Below are positions 51,643 through 60,024 of a DNA stretch of 64,000 nt, piece by piece. The number at the start of each line of letters is the position of its first letter. Position 1 is the first letter of the stretch. A program made the position numbers and the translations under genes. This stretch comes from Streptomyces zhihengii. Lineage in GTDB: Bacteria > Actinomycetota > Actinomycetes > Streptomycetales > Streptomycetaceae. The notes under the pieces are model-generated. The model had not been told where the DNA came from and searched no databases. It saw nothing but the letters and a program-made list of their open reading frames with translations. The stretch spans positions 434,001-498,000 of the forward strand of contig NZ_JAFEJA010000003.1 of assembly GCF_016919245.1 (NCBI RefSeq), in the 5' to 3' direction.

Positions 51643-52326
51643 ATGACCACTTCTGTGCCGGCGGCATCGGTGCCGCCGCCATCTGATCCGCCGACCACAG
51701 CTCCGCCGCGCTCTGAGACGCGCTGTTCGGACCGGTTCGTCGCCCACGTGCACCATCTGTGCCAGTCGAACGAGGCCCGCGCCGCGCTGCGCCGGGGTCT
51801 GGGACTGCCGGTGGAGCGGTGCAACACCATGCACCGCTACCTGGTGCCCTGGCTGCGTGACCACGACGACCCGTACCACGCCGATGTCCGCCGGGCGTAC
51901 TACGCGGTCGCGTCGCTGATTGCCGCGCGTCCCCGTGCGGCCCGGGACACGGTACCGGCCCATGCCGGGATCTCCTGGTTTCAGCGGCCGAGCCTCGGAG
52001 CCAGCCTCGGCCGGGGTGTTGCGGCTGGCGTGATGAAGGGCAACTCCGCCGAGAGCAGCCTGCACCTGATGACCCGGCAGAGCACTGATGCGATCCACCC
52101 GTCCTTGCCCGCCCTGATCCGGCAGCTCCAGGGCGGCGGGATCACGGTCGACTGGGCCGTCCTGCTGGAGCACCTTGCCTGGTTCAACCGCAAGCGTGAC
52201 CGCATCGCCACCCGCTGGCTCGAGGACTACTTCCGCACCTCCACCCGCACCACCGATTACGGCACCGGCATCCCCGCCGGTGCCGACCCTGCCCATGCCA
52301 ACCTTGCCGAGGAGAACGACCGATGA
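51643..52326 (+). CDS. cse2: Cse2 (CasB), system B
   Basis: This 227-residue small subunit of Cascade has RFVAHVHHLCQSNEARAALR, TMHRYLVPWLRDHDDPYHAD, ADVRRAYYAVASLIAARPR and VDWAVLLEHLAWFNRKRDRI, ending WLEDYFRT, all typical of Cse2. The Pro/Ser/Thr-rich first 25 residues are probably disordered. It lacks the large insert of the system A version. The stop overlaps the cas7 start by 4 bp (ATGA). A dimer is expected in Cascade. Confidence 0.94.
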   Translation: MTTSVPAASVPPPSDPPTTAPPRSETRCSDRFVAHVHHLCQSNEARAALRRGLGLPVERCNTMHRYLVPWLRDHDDPYHADVRRAYYAVASLIAARPRAARDTVPAHAGISWFQRPSLGASLGRGVAAGVMKGNSAESSLHLMTRQSTDAIHPSLPALIRQLQGGGITVDWAVLLEHLAWFNRKRDRIATRWLEDYFRTSTRTTDYGTGIPAGADPAHANLAEENDR

Positions 52327-53450
52327 CTGTCTACCTGGACCTGAGCGCCCTGCAGTCGGTGCCCGCCGCGAATCTGAACCGTGACGACCTCGGCTCTCCG
52401 AAGCAGGTCCGCTACGGCAACGCCTCCCGGATCCGGGTCTCCAGCCAGTCCTGGAAGCGGGCGATCCGCCATGGCGTCGAGCAGGACCTCGGGGAGAAGG
52501 CCGCCCGCACCCGCCAGGTCCCGGTGAAGGTGCGCCAGGCCCTCCAGAAGGCGGGCTGGCCCGAGGAACTGGCCGCCTTCGCGGGCGCGCAGGTCGCCGC
52601 CAGCGCCGGGAGGAAGGGTATCGGCACCGAAGCTGCCGGCCACACCTCGGTCCTGCTGTTCCTCCCGGAGGCAGCGATCGACGAACTCGCCGCCGTCTGC
52701 ACCGAGCACCGCCCCGCCCTCGAAGCCGCCGTGGGCAAGAAGAAGCCCGGCCAGGTCCTGCCCACCCAGGCCATCGAAGCGATCCTCAAGCGGCGCACCG
52801 CCTCCATCAGCCTGCTGGGCCGCATGCTCGCCGAACTCCCGGACGCCAACGTCGACGGCGCCGCCCAGGTCGCCCACGCCTTCACTACCCACGCCGCCGA
52901 ACCGCAGCGCGACTACTTCACCGCAGTCGACGACTGGCTCGGCGAAGCCGACACCGGCAGCGGCCACCTCGACACCGCCGAGTTCAGCGCCGGCGTCTTC
53001 TACCGCTACGCGACCGTCAACGTCGCCGATCTGCTGAAGAACCTCGAAGGCGACACCAAGGCCGCCCGCACCGTCCTCGGGTCCTTCGCCGAACACTTCC
53101 TCCTGTCCCTCCCGCAGGCCAAGAAGAACAGCACCGCCCCGCACACCGTCCCCGACCTCGCCTACCTCGCCGTGCGCGAACACCGCCCCCTCTCTCTGGC
53201 CGCCGCTTTCGAAACCCCCGTCACCGCCGACCAGCAGGGCGGCTTCTCCCACCCCTCCCGCACCGCCCTCGACTCCTACGCCGTCAACCTCAACCGCCTC
53301 ACCGGCCAGCGCAACCGCCGCTTCCACGGCCACACCGTGATCGACCCCGAAGCCAAGCACGCCGGACTCGGCATCGCGCACGACTCCTTCGACCAGCTCA
53401 TCGACGCCGCCATCACCACCGCCCTGCCCACCGCGGAGAACGAGCAGTGA
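52323..53450 (+). CDS. cas7e: Cas7e (CasC), system B
   Basis: This 375-residue backbone subunit starts MTVYLDLSALQSVPAANLNR with DDLGSPKQVRYGNASRIRVS following, the Cas7e signature. Also seen are SISLLGRMLAELPDANVDGA and VFYRYATVNVADLLKNL. It is coupled to cse2 and cas5 by 4-bp overlaps. It coats the crRNA in six copies. Identity with the system A copy is moderate by eye, so the two Cascades are distinct lineages. Confidence 0.96.
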   Translation: MTVYLDLSALQSVPAANLNRDDLGSPKQVRYGNASRIRVSSQSWKRAIRHGVEQDLGEKAARTRQVPVKVRQALQKAGWPEELAAFAGAQVAASAGRKGIGTEAAGHTSVLLFLPEAAIDELAAVCTEHRPALEAAVGKKKPGQVLPTQAIEAILKRRTASISLLGRMLAELPDANVDGAAQVAHAFTTHAAEPQRDYFTAVDDWLGEADTGSGHLDTAEFSAGVFYRYATVNVADLLKNLEGDTKAARTVLGSFAEHFLLSLPQAKKNSTAPHTVPDLAYLAVREHRPLSLAAAFETPVTADQQGGFSHPSRTALDSYAVNLNRLTGQRNRRFHGHTVIDPEAKHAGLGIAHDSFDQLIDAAITTALPTAENEQ

Positions 53451-54313
53451 GCGGCTTCCTGCTGCGCCTGGCCGGACCCCTGCAGTCCTGGGGAGAACGC
53501 TCCGCGTTCGCCCCCGTCCGCGACACCGCCCCCTTCCCGACCCGCTCCGCCCTCATCGGCATGTTCGCCGCCGCCGAAGGCATCGGCCGCCACGACGGCG
53601 GCCTCGACCGCTACCAGGACCTCCACCTCACCGTCCGCGTCGACCGCCCCGGCGTCCGGCTCATCGACTACCACACCGCCGGCGGCGGCTTCCCCAAAGA
53701 ACGCACCCCCGCCACCAGCGCCGGCAGCAACAAGGGCGCAGCCGTCATCACCCGCCGCCACTACCTGTCCGACGCCGTGTTCGTCGTCGCCGTCACCACA
53801 CCCGACCCAATCCTCGAACCCCTCACCACCGCCCTATGCCGCCCCCACTGGGCCCCCTACCTCGGCCGCCGCTCCTGCGTACCCGACGAGCCATTCCTCC
53901 TGCGCCGCCACGTCGACAACCCCGAAGAAGAACTCCGCACCCGCGTGCCCCTCAGCCGCCCCGCACCACGGGACCAGCACGGCCGCACAAAAGAACACGC
54001 CACAATTCAAGTCGAGTTCCTCCGAGAACAGCAGACTTCGACCCACCCGGCACCCCACCGCGACCATGCGAGAGAGCCCCTCACCACCAACACACCCGGC
54101 AGCACCGGCCCCGGCAGCCCAGGAGGCGCCCACAACATCGCCGACATCATCCAAGTCAACGACGTCCCCATCAGCTTCGCCCCACACCAGCGCGCCCACA
54201 CCTCACGCCACATCCACCGCACCCTCGAACCGCTGCCCAGCCACCTCGCCGGCCCCCAACACACCCTCATACAGCGCCTGATCGACTACGCCCACCTCGA
54301 GGACAGCGCATGA
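53447..54313 (+). CDS. cas5e: Cas5e (CasD), system B
   Basis: This 288-residue protein begins SGFLLRLAGPLQSWGERSAF and TRSALIGMFAAAEGIGRHD, the Cas5e start. RPGVRLIDYHTAGGG and YLGRRSCVPDEPFLLRR are further family blocks. It binds the crRNA 5' handle, which for this system ends GTGTGCCG, GTGCTCCG or GTGTTCCG depending on the array. The Pro/Thr-rich stretch at about 180-230 is probably a disordered insert. It is coupled to cas7 (GTGA) and cas6 (ATGA). Confidence 0.95.
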   Translation: MSGFLLRLAGPLQSWGERSAFAPVRDTAPFPTRSALIGMFAAAEGIGRHDGGLDRYQDLHLTVRVDRPGVRLIDYHTAGGGFPKERTPATSAGSNKGAAVITRRHYLSDAVFVVAVTTPDPILEPLTTALCRPHWAPYLGRRSCVPDEPFLLRRHVDNPEEELRTRVPLSRPAPRDQHGRTKEHATIQVEFLREQQTSTHPAPHRDHAREPLTTNTPGSTGPGSPGGAHNIADIIQVNDVPISFAPHQRAHTSRHIHRTLEPLPSHLAGPQHTLIQRLIDYAHLEDSA

Positions 54314-54960
54314 ACGACCACCCGGTACTCGCACGCATCCACCTCAACCCCCACAGCCGCGACGTACAACGAGACCTCCAAGACGCCACCCAGATGCACC
54401 GCACCGTCATGCGGATGGTCCCCGACCACCTCGGCGACTCCCCCCGCCTCCAAGCCGGCCTGCTCTACCGCCTCGACGAAACCGACACCGCCAGCACCCT
54501 CCTCGTCCAAGCCACCCAACTCAACCCACAGCGCCTGCCCACCGGCTACGGCACCGCAGACCTCAAAAGCCTCGGCCCGATGTTCACCGCACTCCGCACA
54601 GGACTCGCCGTCCGCTACCGCATCGTCGTCAACCCCGCCAAACGCGAACGGCTCCCTACCCAGCACAAAGGCCAACGCGGACGCATCGTGCCCCTGACCG
54701 GCCCCGACGCCGACCAATGGTGGCACCGCCGCTCCACCGAAGCAGGCATCACCCTCCACACCCTCACCCCCACCAGCACCGAACCCGTCCGCCCCCGCAC
54801 CCCCAGCACATCCCGCATGCGGCACAGCCTCCTGCGCTACGACGGCACCGCCACCGTCACCGACCCCGACGCACTACGCAACGCCATCCTGCACGGCATC
54901 GGCCGCGCCAAGCCCTACGGCGCCGGCCTCCTCAGCCTCGCCCCGGCCACCACCGCATGA
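54310..54960 (+). CDS. cas6e: Cas6e (CasE) crRNA endoribonuclease, system B
   Basis: The ATG at 54310 overlaps the cas5 stop (ATGA). The 216-residue protein starts with VLARIHLNPHSRDVQRDLQD and ATQMHRTVMRMVPDHLG, with the His expected to cleave the repeat at MHRTVM. The C-terminal glycine-rich loop is ILHGIGRAKPYGAGLLSLAP. It processes array transcripts at the hairpin base. Arrays 3, 4 and 5 have the same 5' half and similar hairpins, so this one enzyme could process all three. It is coupled to cas1 by ATGA. Confidence 0.95.
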   Translation: MNDHPVLARIHLNPHSRDVQRDLQDATQMHRTVMRMVPDHLGDSPRLQAGLLYRLDETDTASTLLVQATQLNPQRLPTGYGTADLKSLGPMFTALRTGLAVRYRIVVNPAKRERLPTQHKGQRGRIVPLTGPDADQWWHRRSTEAGITLHTLTPTSTEPVRPRTPSTSRMRHSLLRYDGTATVTDPDALRNAILHGIGRAKPYGAGLLSLAPATTA

Positions 54961-55967
54961 GCGCACCACGACGGGGCGGCGACGCCCGCCGACGACTCGC
55001 CGCCCCGACCCTCGCCATGCTCCCCCGCATCGCCGACTCCCTGTCCTTCCTCTACCTGGACATGGTCCGCGTCGTCCAAGACGACACCGGCGTCTGCGCC
55101 CAAATCCAAGTCGACGACAGCCGCACCGACACCGTCTACCTCCCCACCGCCGCCCTCTCCTGCCTCCTCCTCGGCCCAGGCGTCTCCATCACCACCCCCG
55201 CCCTGACCACCCTCGCCCGCCACGGCACCAGCGTCGTATGCACCGGCTCCGGCGGCGTCCGCGCCTACGCCGGCATCCTCCCCGACTCCCTCACCACCCA
55301 CTGGCTCGAACAGCAAGTCTCCTCCTGGAGCGACCCCGACCGCCGCCTCGACATCGCCATCCGCATGTACCAAATGCGGTTCAAAGACGCCGACCTGCCC
55401 ACCACCGTCACCCTCGACCAACTGCGCGGCATGGAAGGCCAGCGCATGAAAGCCCTCTACAAAATCCTCGCCGACCAACACGGCATCGGCCGCTTCCGCC
55501 GCAACTACCGCCCCGACCAATGGCACACACAAGACCCCGTCAACCTCGCCCTATCCGCCGCCAACACCTGCCTCTACGGCATCATCCACGCCGCCCTGCT
55601 CGCCCTCGGCCTCTCCCCAGCCCTCGGCTTCGTCCACGCCGGCACCCAGCACGCCTTCGTCTACGACATCGCCGACCTCTACAAAGCCGAGACCACGCTG
55701 CCCCTCGCCTTCGCCCTCCACGACTCCACCAACCCCGAACAAGAAGCCCGCCGCCGCTTCCGCGACAACCTGCGACTCCTACGCCTACTACCGCGCATCG
55801 TCCGCGACACCCAAACCCTCCTCACCACCACTCCACCCGACACCCTCCAGAACGACGACACCGACGAAGACCCAGCAGAGCGCCGCGACGTCCACATGGT
55901 CCACCTCTGGGACCCCAAAACCGGCGCCCTACCCGCCGGCGTCAACTACGCCGCAGGAAACGACTGA
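54957..55967 (+). CDS. cas1: Cas1e, system B
   Basis: This is a 336-residue integrase. Active-site residues are Glu160 ([10 protein letters not shown]), His227 (GFVHAGT) and Asp237/Asp240 ([10 protein letters not shown]). [20 protein letters not shown] and [15 protein letters not shown] match the Cas1e N-terminal domain. The C-terminal 40 residues are acidic and probably disordered. The ATG at 54957 overlaps the cas6 stop; cas2 overlaps by one base (TGATG). With Cas2e it should adapt arrays 3, 4 and 5, whose leaders share their last 13 bases almost exactly. Confidence 0.96.
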   Translation: MSAPRRGGDARRRLAAPTLAMLPRIADSLSFLYLDMVRVVQDDTGVCAQIQVDDSRTDTVYLPTAALSCLLLGPGVSITTPALTTLARHGTSVVCTGSGGVRAYAGILPDSLTTHWLEQQVSSWSDPDRRLDIAIRMYQMRFKDADLPTTVTLDQLRGMEGQRMKALYKILADQHGIGRFRRNYRPDQWHTQDPVNLALSAANTCLYGIIHAALLALGLSPALGFVHAGTQHAFVYDIADLYKAETTLPLAFALHDSTNPEQEARRRFRDNLRLLRLLPRIVRDTQTLLTTTPPDTLQNDDTDEDPAERRDVHMVHLWDPKTGALPAGVNYAAGND

Positions 55968-56284
55968 TGCCCTCCATGGTGGTCATCGCCACCACCGCCG
56001 TCCCCGACCACCTACGCGGCGCCCTCAGCCGCTGGACCAGCGAAGTCGTCCCCGGCATCTTCGTCGGCAGCATCTCAGCCCGCGTCCGCGACGAACTGTG
56101 GCGCGCCGTCACCGACACCGTCGGCAACGGCGCCGCCGTCCTCGTCCACCCCGCCGCCACCGAACAGGGCTACACCATCCGCACCGCCGGCACCCGACGC
56201 CGACTACCCGTCGACTTCGACGGACTCACCCTCATACGCATGACCGCCGCAGCCAAGGCAAAGGAAACGCAAAGCCCTTCTTAA
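55967..56284 (+). CDS. cas2: Cas2e, system B
   Basis: This 105-residue protein starts [20 protein letters not shown], with [20 protein letters not shown] as the Cas2e signature. The start ATG shares its A with the cas1 stop (TGATG); an ATG three codons later is equally possible. The last 10-15 codons ([12 protein letters not shown]) are encoded by what aligns with the conserved leader elements of arrays 3 and 5, and the stop lies only 17 bp before the first repeat of array 4. The gene end and the leader therefore overlap. Confidence 0.93.
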   Translation: MPSMVVIATTAVPDHLRGALSRWTSEVVPGIFVGSISARVRDELWRAVTDTVGNGAAVLVHPAATEQGYTIRTAGTRRRLPVDFDGLTLIRMTAAAKAKETQSPS

Positions 56285-56301
56285 GGTGCAGGTCAGGAAG
56301 T
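56249..56301 (+). promoter_or_regulatory. Leader of CRISPR array 4, overlapping the cas2 end
   Basis: The elements AAGGCAAAG, GCAAAGCCC, TAAGG and CAGGTCAGGAAGT align with those of leaders 3 and 5; CAGGTCAG lies at -13 to -6. Because cas2 stops at 56284, most of the leader is inside the coding region. Confidence 0.72.
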
Positions 56302-59300
56302 GTCCTCCCCGCCGACGCGGGGGTGTGCCGATCACGGGAGCCGTTCGTGAACAGCATGTCAGGTCCTCCCCGCCGACGCGGGGGTGTGCCGATGGCGCCC
56401 AGCAGGTTGAGGTCATCGAACGCGTCCTCCCCGCCGACGCGGGGGTGTGCCATCCGGTCCCGGCACCTCGCCCCGCACTCCGCAGTCCTCCCCGCCGACG
56501 CGGGGGTGTGCCGCCCTCTCCCTGAGTTTCCGGGAGGGGGCTTCAGTCCTCCCCGCCGACGCGGGGGTGTGCCGCGTCAGATCCAGTACCGCACCGGCCA
56601 CGATGCGTCCTCCCCGCCGACGCGGGGGTGTGCCGTCGGTCGCGGGTCTCGCCACGATCGCAACGCGGTCCTCCCCGCCGACGCAGGGGTGTGCCGGGGG
56701 TCGCCCTCGCGCGGGGCCGGCACGGCGGGTCCTCCCCGCCGACGCGGGGGTGTGCCGTCCGTCATCACCCGGACCATGGCGTCTCAGATGTCCTCCCCGC
56801 CGACGCGGGGGTGTGCCCTGCGGCCCGAGGCCGATCAGGGGCGCGGACTCGTCCTCCCCGCCGACGCGGGGGTGTGCCGGCGTACGCGGCCATGATGCCG
56901 CCGCACTCCTGGTCCTCCCCGCCGACGCGGGGGTGTGCCGCTGTTGGAGGAGATGTGCGAGCACGGGTACTGGTCCTCCCCGCCGACGCGGGGGTGTGCC
57001 GCATTCCGACGCCCCGGCCCTCCAATCCGACATGTCCTCCCCGCCGACGCGGGGGTGTGCCGGTGGACGCGTCGTCCTGGGCGCGCAGGTCGATGTCCTC
57101 CCCGCCGACGCGGGGGTGTGCCGCGGGCGCTGGCCGCGCTGGGGGCGTGGATGTCGTCCTCCCCGCCGACGCGGGGGTGTGCCGTCGGAGACCTGGGGCT
57201 GCCGACCGACGGCACCGTCCTCCCCGCCGACGCGGGGGTGTGCCGACGCCGCCGAACCTCCGCCGGGCCCTGCACCAGTCCTCCCCGCCGACGCGGGGGT
57301 GTGCCGGTCCACTGGGAGGGAACTCCCGTCCCTGCCAGGTCCTCCCCGCCGACGCGGGGGTGTGCCGGTAGTGCGCCCGCTCCACCCCGGAGTGCTCCCG
57401 TCCTCCCCGCCGACGCGGGGGTGTGCCTTCCCCGAGGGGAGCCGGACCGCCGTTGCGGGTGTCCTCCCCGCCGACGCGGGGGTGTGCCGCTGGTGGACTC
57501 CCTGACGAAGGGCACGACCAGGTCCTCCCCGCCGACGCGGGGGTGTGCCGCCCCCGCCGACTTCAGGCGGGGGCTCTGTCTGGTCCTCCCCGCCGACGCG
57601 GGGGTGTGCCGATCGCTGCCACGTACAGCAGGGCGATCATCCAGTCCTCCCCGCCGACGCGGGGGTGTGCCGCACACCGTGCGCTCCCGGCACCCGCTGT
57701 ACGTGTCCTCCCCGCCGACGCGGGGGTGTGCCGCTGGAGCTCGAGCTCGTCGGCCTGGCGGCGCGGTCCTCCCCGCCGACGCGGGGGTGTGCCGCCCCAC
57801 ACGGTTGGTGTGGGGCTTCTGTGTCTGTCCTCCCCGCCGACGCGGGGGTGTGCCGCCGAGCCCGGCGCCGGCGGTCGACCGGTCGGCGTCCTCCCCGCCG
57901 ACGCGGGGGTGTGCCGCGCGTGGTGCAGACCATCAAGGCGCTGCCGAAGTCCTCCCCGCCGACGCGGGGGTGTGCCGCCCGCATACGACGCGATCAGCCG
58001 CGCGACCGGGTCCTCCCCGCCGACGCGGGGGTGTGCCGGCGGCGGGCGGCCAAGCGGGCGGCAGGCATCAGTCCTCCCCGCCGACGCGGGGGTGTGCCGT
58101 GTGGGCGCGGTCATGTCCGCAAGGATCACCGGTCCTCCCCGCCGACGCGGGGGTGTGCCGCCATCGGCGGCGACGACGAGGCACTGCGGGCCGTCCTCCC
58201 CGCCGACGCGGGGGTGTGCCGACCAGCATCACCGCCGGCCTCGCCGCGGTCGCGTCCTCCCCGCCGACGCGGGGGTGTGCCGCCGGCTGGACGGTCCCAA
58301 CTGCCGTTGGTGTGGTCCTCCCCGCCGACGCGGGGGTGTGCCGCTCATCCGCAAAGAGAATGCGCGGCTCTTCGGGTCCTCCCCGCCGACGCGGGGGTGT
58401 GCCGCGGGCGTACGGCTTGTGGCTGCCGGGGCACGGGTCCTCCCCGCCGACGCGGGGGTGTGCCGGTGCGGGTCACGATCGCCGAGGTCGCGCAGGAGTC
58501 CTCCCCGCCGACGCGGGGGTGTGCCGGCAGCCGCCGCCGCCGGGGTCGGCCGGTCGTCCTCCCCGCCGACGCGGGGGTGTGCCGCGCTCAGGGCCGCCGT
58601 GAAGGGCCTGGGAGTCGTCCTCCCCGCCGACGCGGGGGTGTGCCGCAGGAGGAGTACCGTAAAGCACTCGCGAAGCTGTCCTCCCCGCCGACGCGGGGGT
58701 GTGCCCCTTCCACGACCGCCCGGCCGGCCCCTGGACGGGTCCTCCCCGCCGACGCGGGGGTGTGCCGCCGGCGGCACCCCGCCCGGCCGCCGCTGCGACG
58801 TCCTCCCCGCCGACGCGGAGGTGTGCCGATCCGGACTGAGGGTCACCAGCGCGGCAGTAAGTCCTCCCCGCCGACGCGGGGGTGTGCCGAACTGTGGACG
58901 CAAAGACCGCCGGCGCGGCCCGTCCTCCCCGCCGACGCGGGGGTGTGCCGGCACGGCCCCATGACGGTATGGGCGGTAATCGGTCCTCCCCGCCGACGCG
59001 GGGGTGTGCCGACCGGGAAATCCTCGTGTGGGTGGATGAGGCCGTCCTCCCCGCCGACGCGGGGGTGTGCCGCGGGCCCTCGATGTCGGACGCGGGCAGG
59101 CTGGGTCCTCCCCGCCGACGCGGGGGTGTGCCGGCGTCCTGGCAGACCGTATGGAGCGCCCCGCAGTCCTCCCCGCCGACGCGGGGGTGTGCCGCTGGGC
59201 CAGGTCGAAATCTGGGAGTACGACGGCGTCCTCCCCGCCGACGCGGGGGTGTGCCGACTCCGCTCATCCCTGCGCAGCGACGGACTGTGTCCTCCCCGCC

Positions 59301-59896
59301 GACGCGGGGGTGTGCCGAACTCGGCCGGCCTCACCGACTCGGCGGGCACGTCCTCCCCGCCGACGCGGGGGTGTGCCGTGGGGGTGACCGTGCCGACAGG
59401 TGCAAGATCAGTCCTCCCCGCCGACGCGGGGGTGTGCCGCGGGCCCTCGATGTCGGACGCGGGCAGGCTGGGTCCTCCCCGCCGACGCGGGGGTGTGCCG
59501 TCGTGGGCGTGGCGCGGGGGCTGGACGTTGATGTCCTCCCCGCCGACGCGGGGGTGTGCCGCAGTCGGCAGGCTTCCGTCCACGGCCCGTTCTGTCCTCC
59601 CCGCCGACGCGGGGGTGTGCCGGAGAACGCCGCATGAACCGCACCTGCCACATCGTCCTCCCCGCCGACGCGGAGGTGTGTCGGTGCGCACGCAGGTCCG
59701 CGAGGGCAGGTACCAGTCGTCCCGCCGACGCGGGGGTGTGGCGCCACATTCGGCGGCCCAGGAAACCGGCGAACGGTCGTCCCCGCCAAGGCGGGGGTGT
59801 GCCGGCGATTCCGGTCATCAACTCCTACCGGAACTCGTCGTCCCCGCTGTCGCGGGGTGTGCCGCCCTGATCCCGTACGGCTCCGCGCTGCTCCTC
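56302..59896 (+). CRISPR. CRISPR array 4, type I-E, about 59 repeats (system B)
   Basis: Repeats of 29 bp begin GTCCTCCCCGCCGACGCGG and end GGGGTGTGCCG, with 32-bp spacers and a 61-bp period. From start positions I count about 59 repeats and 58 spacers. The last four to five (from about 59655) are degenerate: GTCGTCCCG, GTCGTCCCCGCCAAGG and GTCGTCCCCGCTGTCG. A half-repeat relic follows near 59897. One spacer occurs twice (59073 and 59439). Another (57978) matches a spacer of array 1. Confidence 0.97.
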
Positions 59897-60024
59897 ATCG
59901 TCCCCGCCGACAACGCCCTTGGCCTCAACCGGTCCCGCTACAGTGACCCCGTGCACCACCAACCCTCCCCTCAGCAGCAGGCAAAGAGGGAGCAAAGCCA
60001 CTGCTAAGCCCCAGGTCAGGAAGT
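59897..60024 (+). promoter_or_regulatory. Leader of CRISPR array 5, duplicate of leader 3
   Basis: This about 125-bp block nearly matches the one before array 3, including the fossil CCCCGCCGACAACGCCC, GGCCTCAACC, CCGCTACAGTGACCCCGTGC, CAGCAGCAGGCAAAG, GCAAAGCCACTGCTAAG and CAGGTCAGGAAG. It starts at the degenerate end of array 4, which suggests the ancestral block was an array end plus a leader. Confidence 0.78.

Noticed and set aside
56098..60007. Open frames up to 820 codons through array 4
   Set aside because: Same cause: stop-free repeats. The plus-strand frames continue from cas2 without any gene-like feature.
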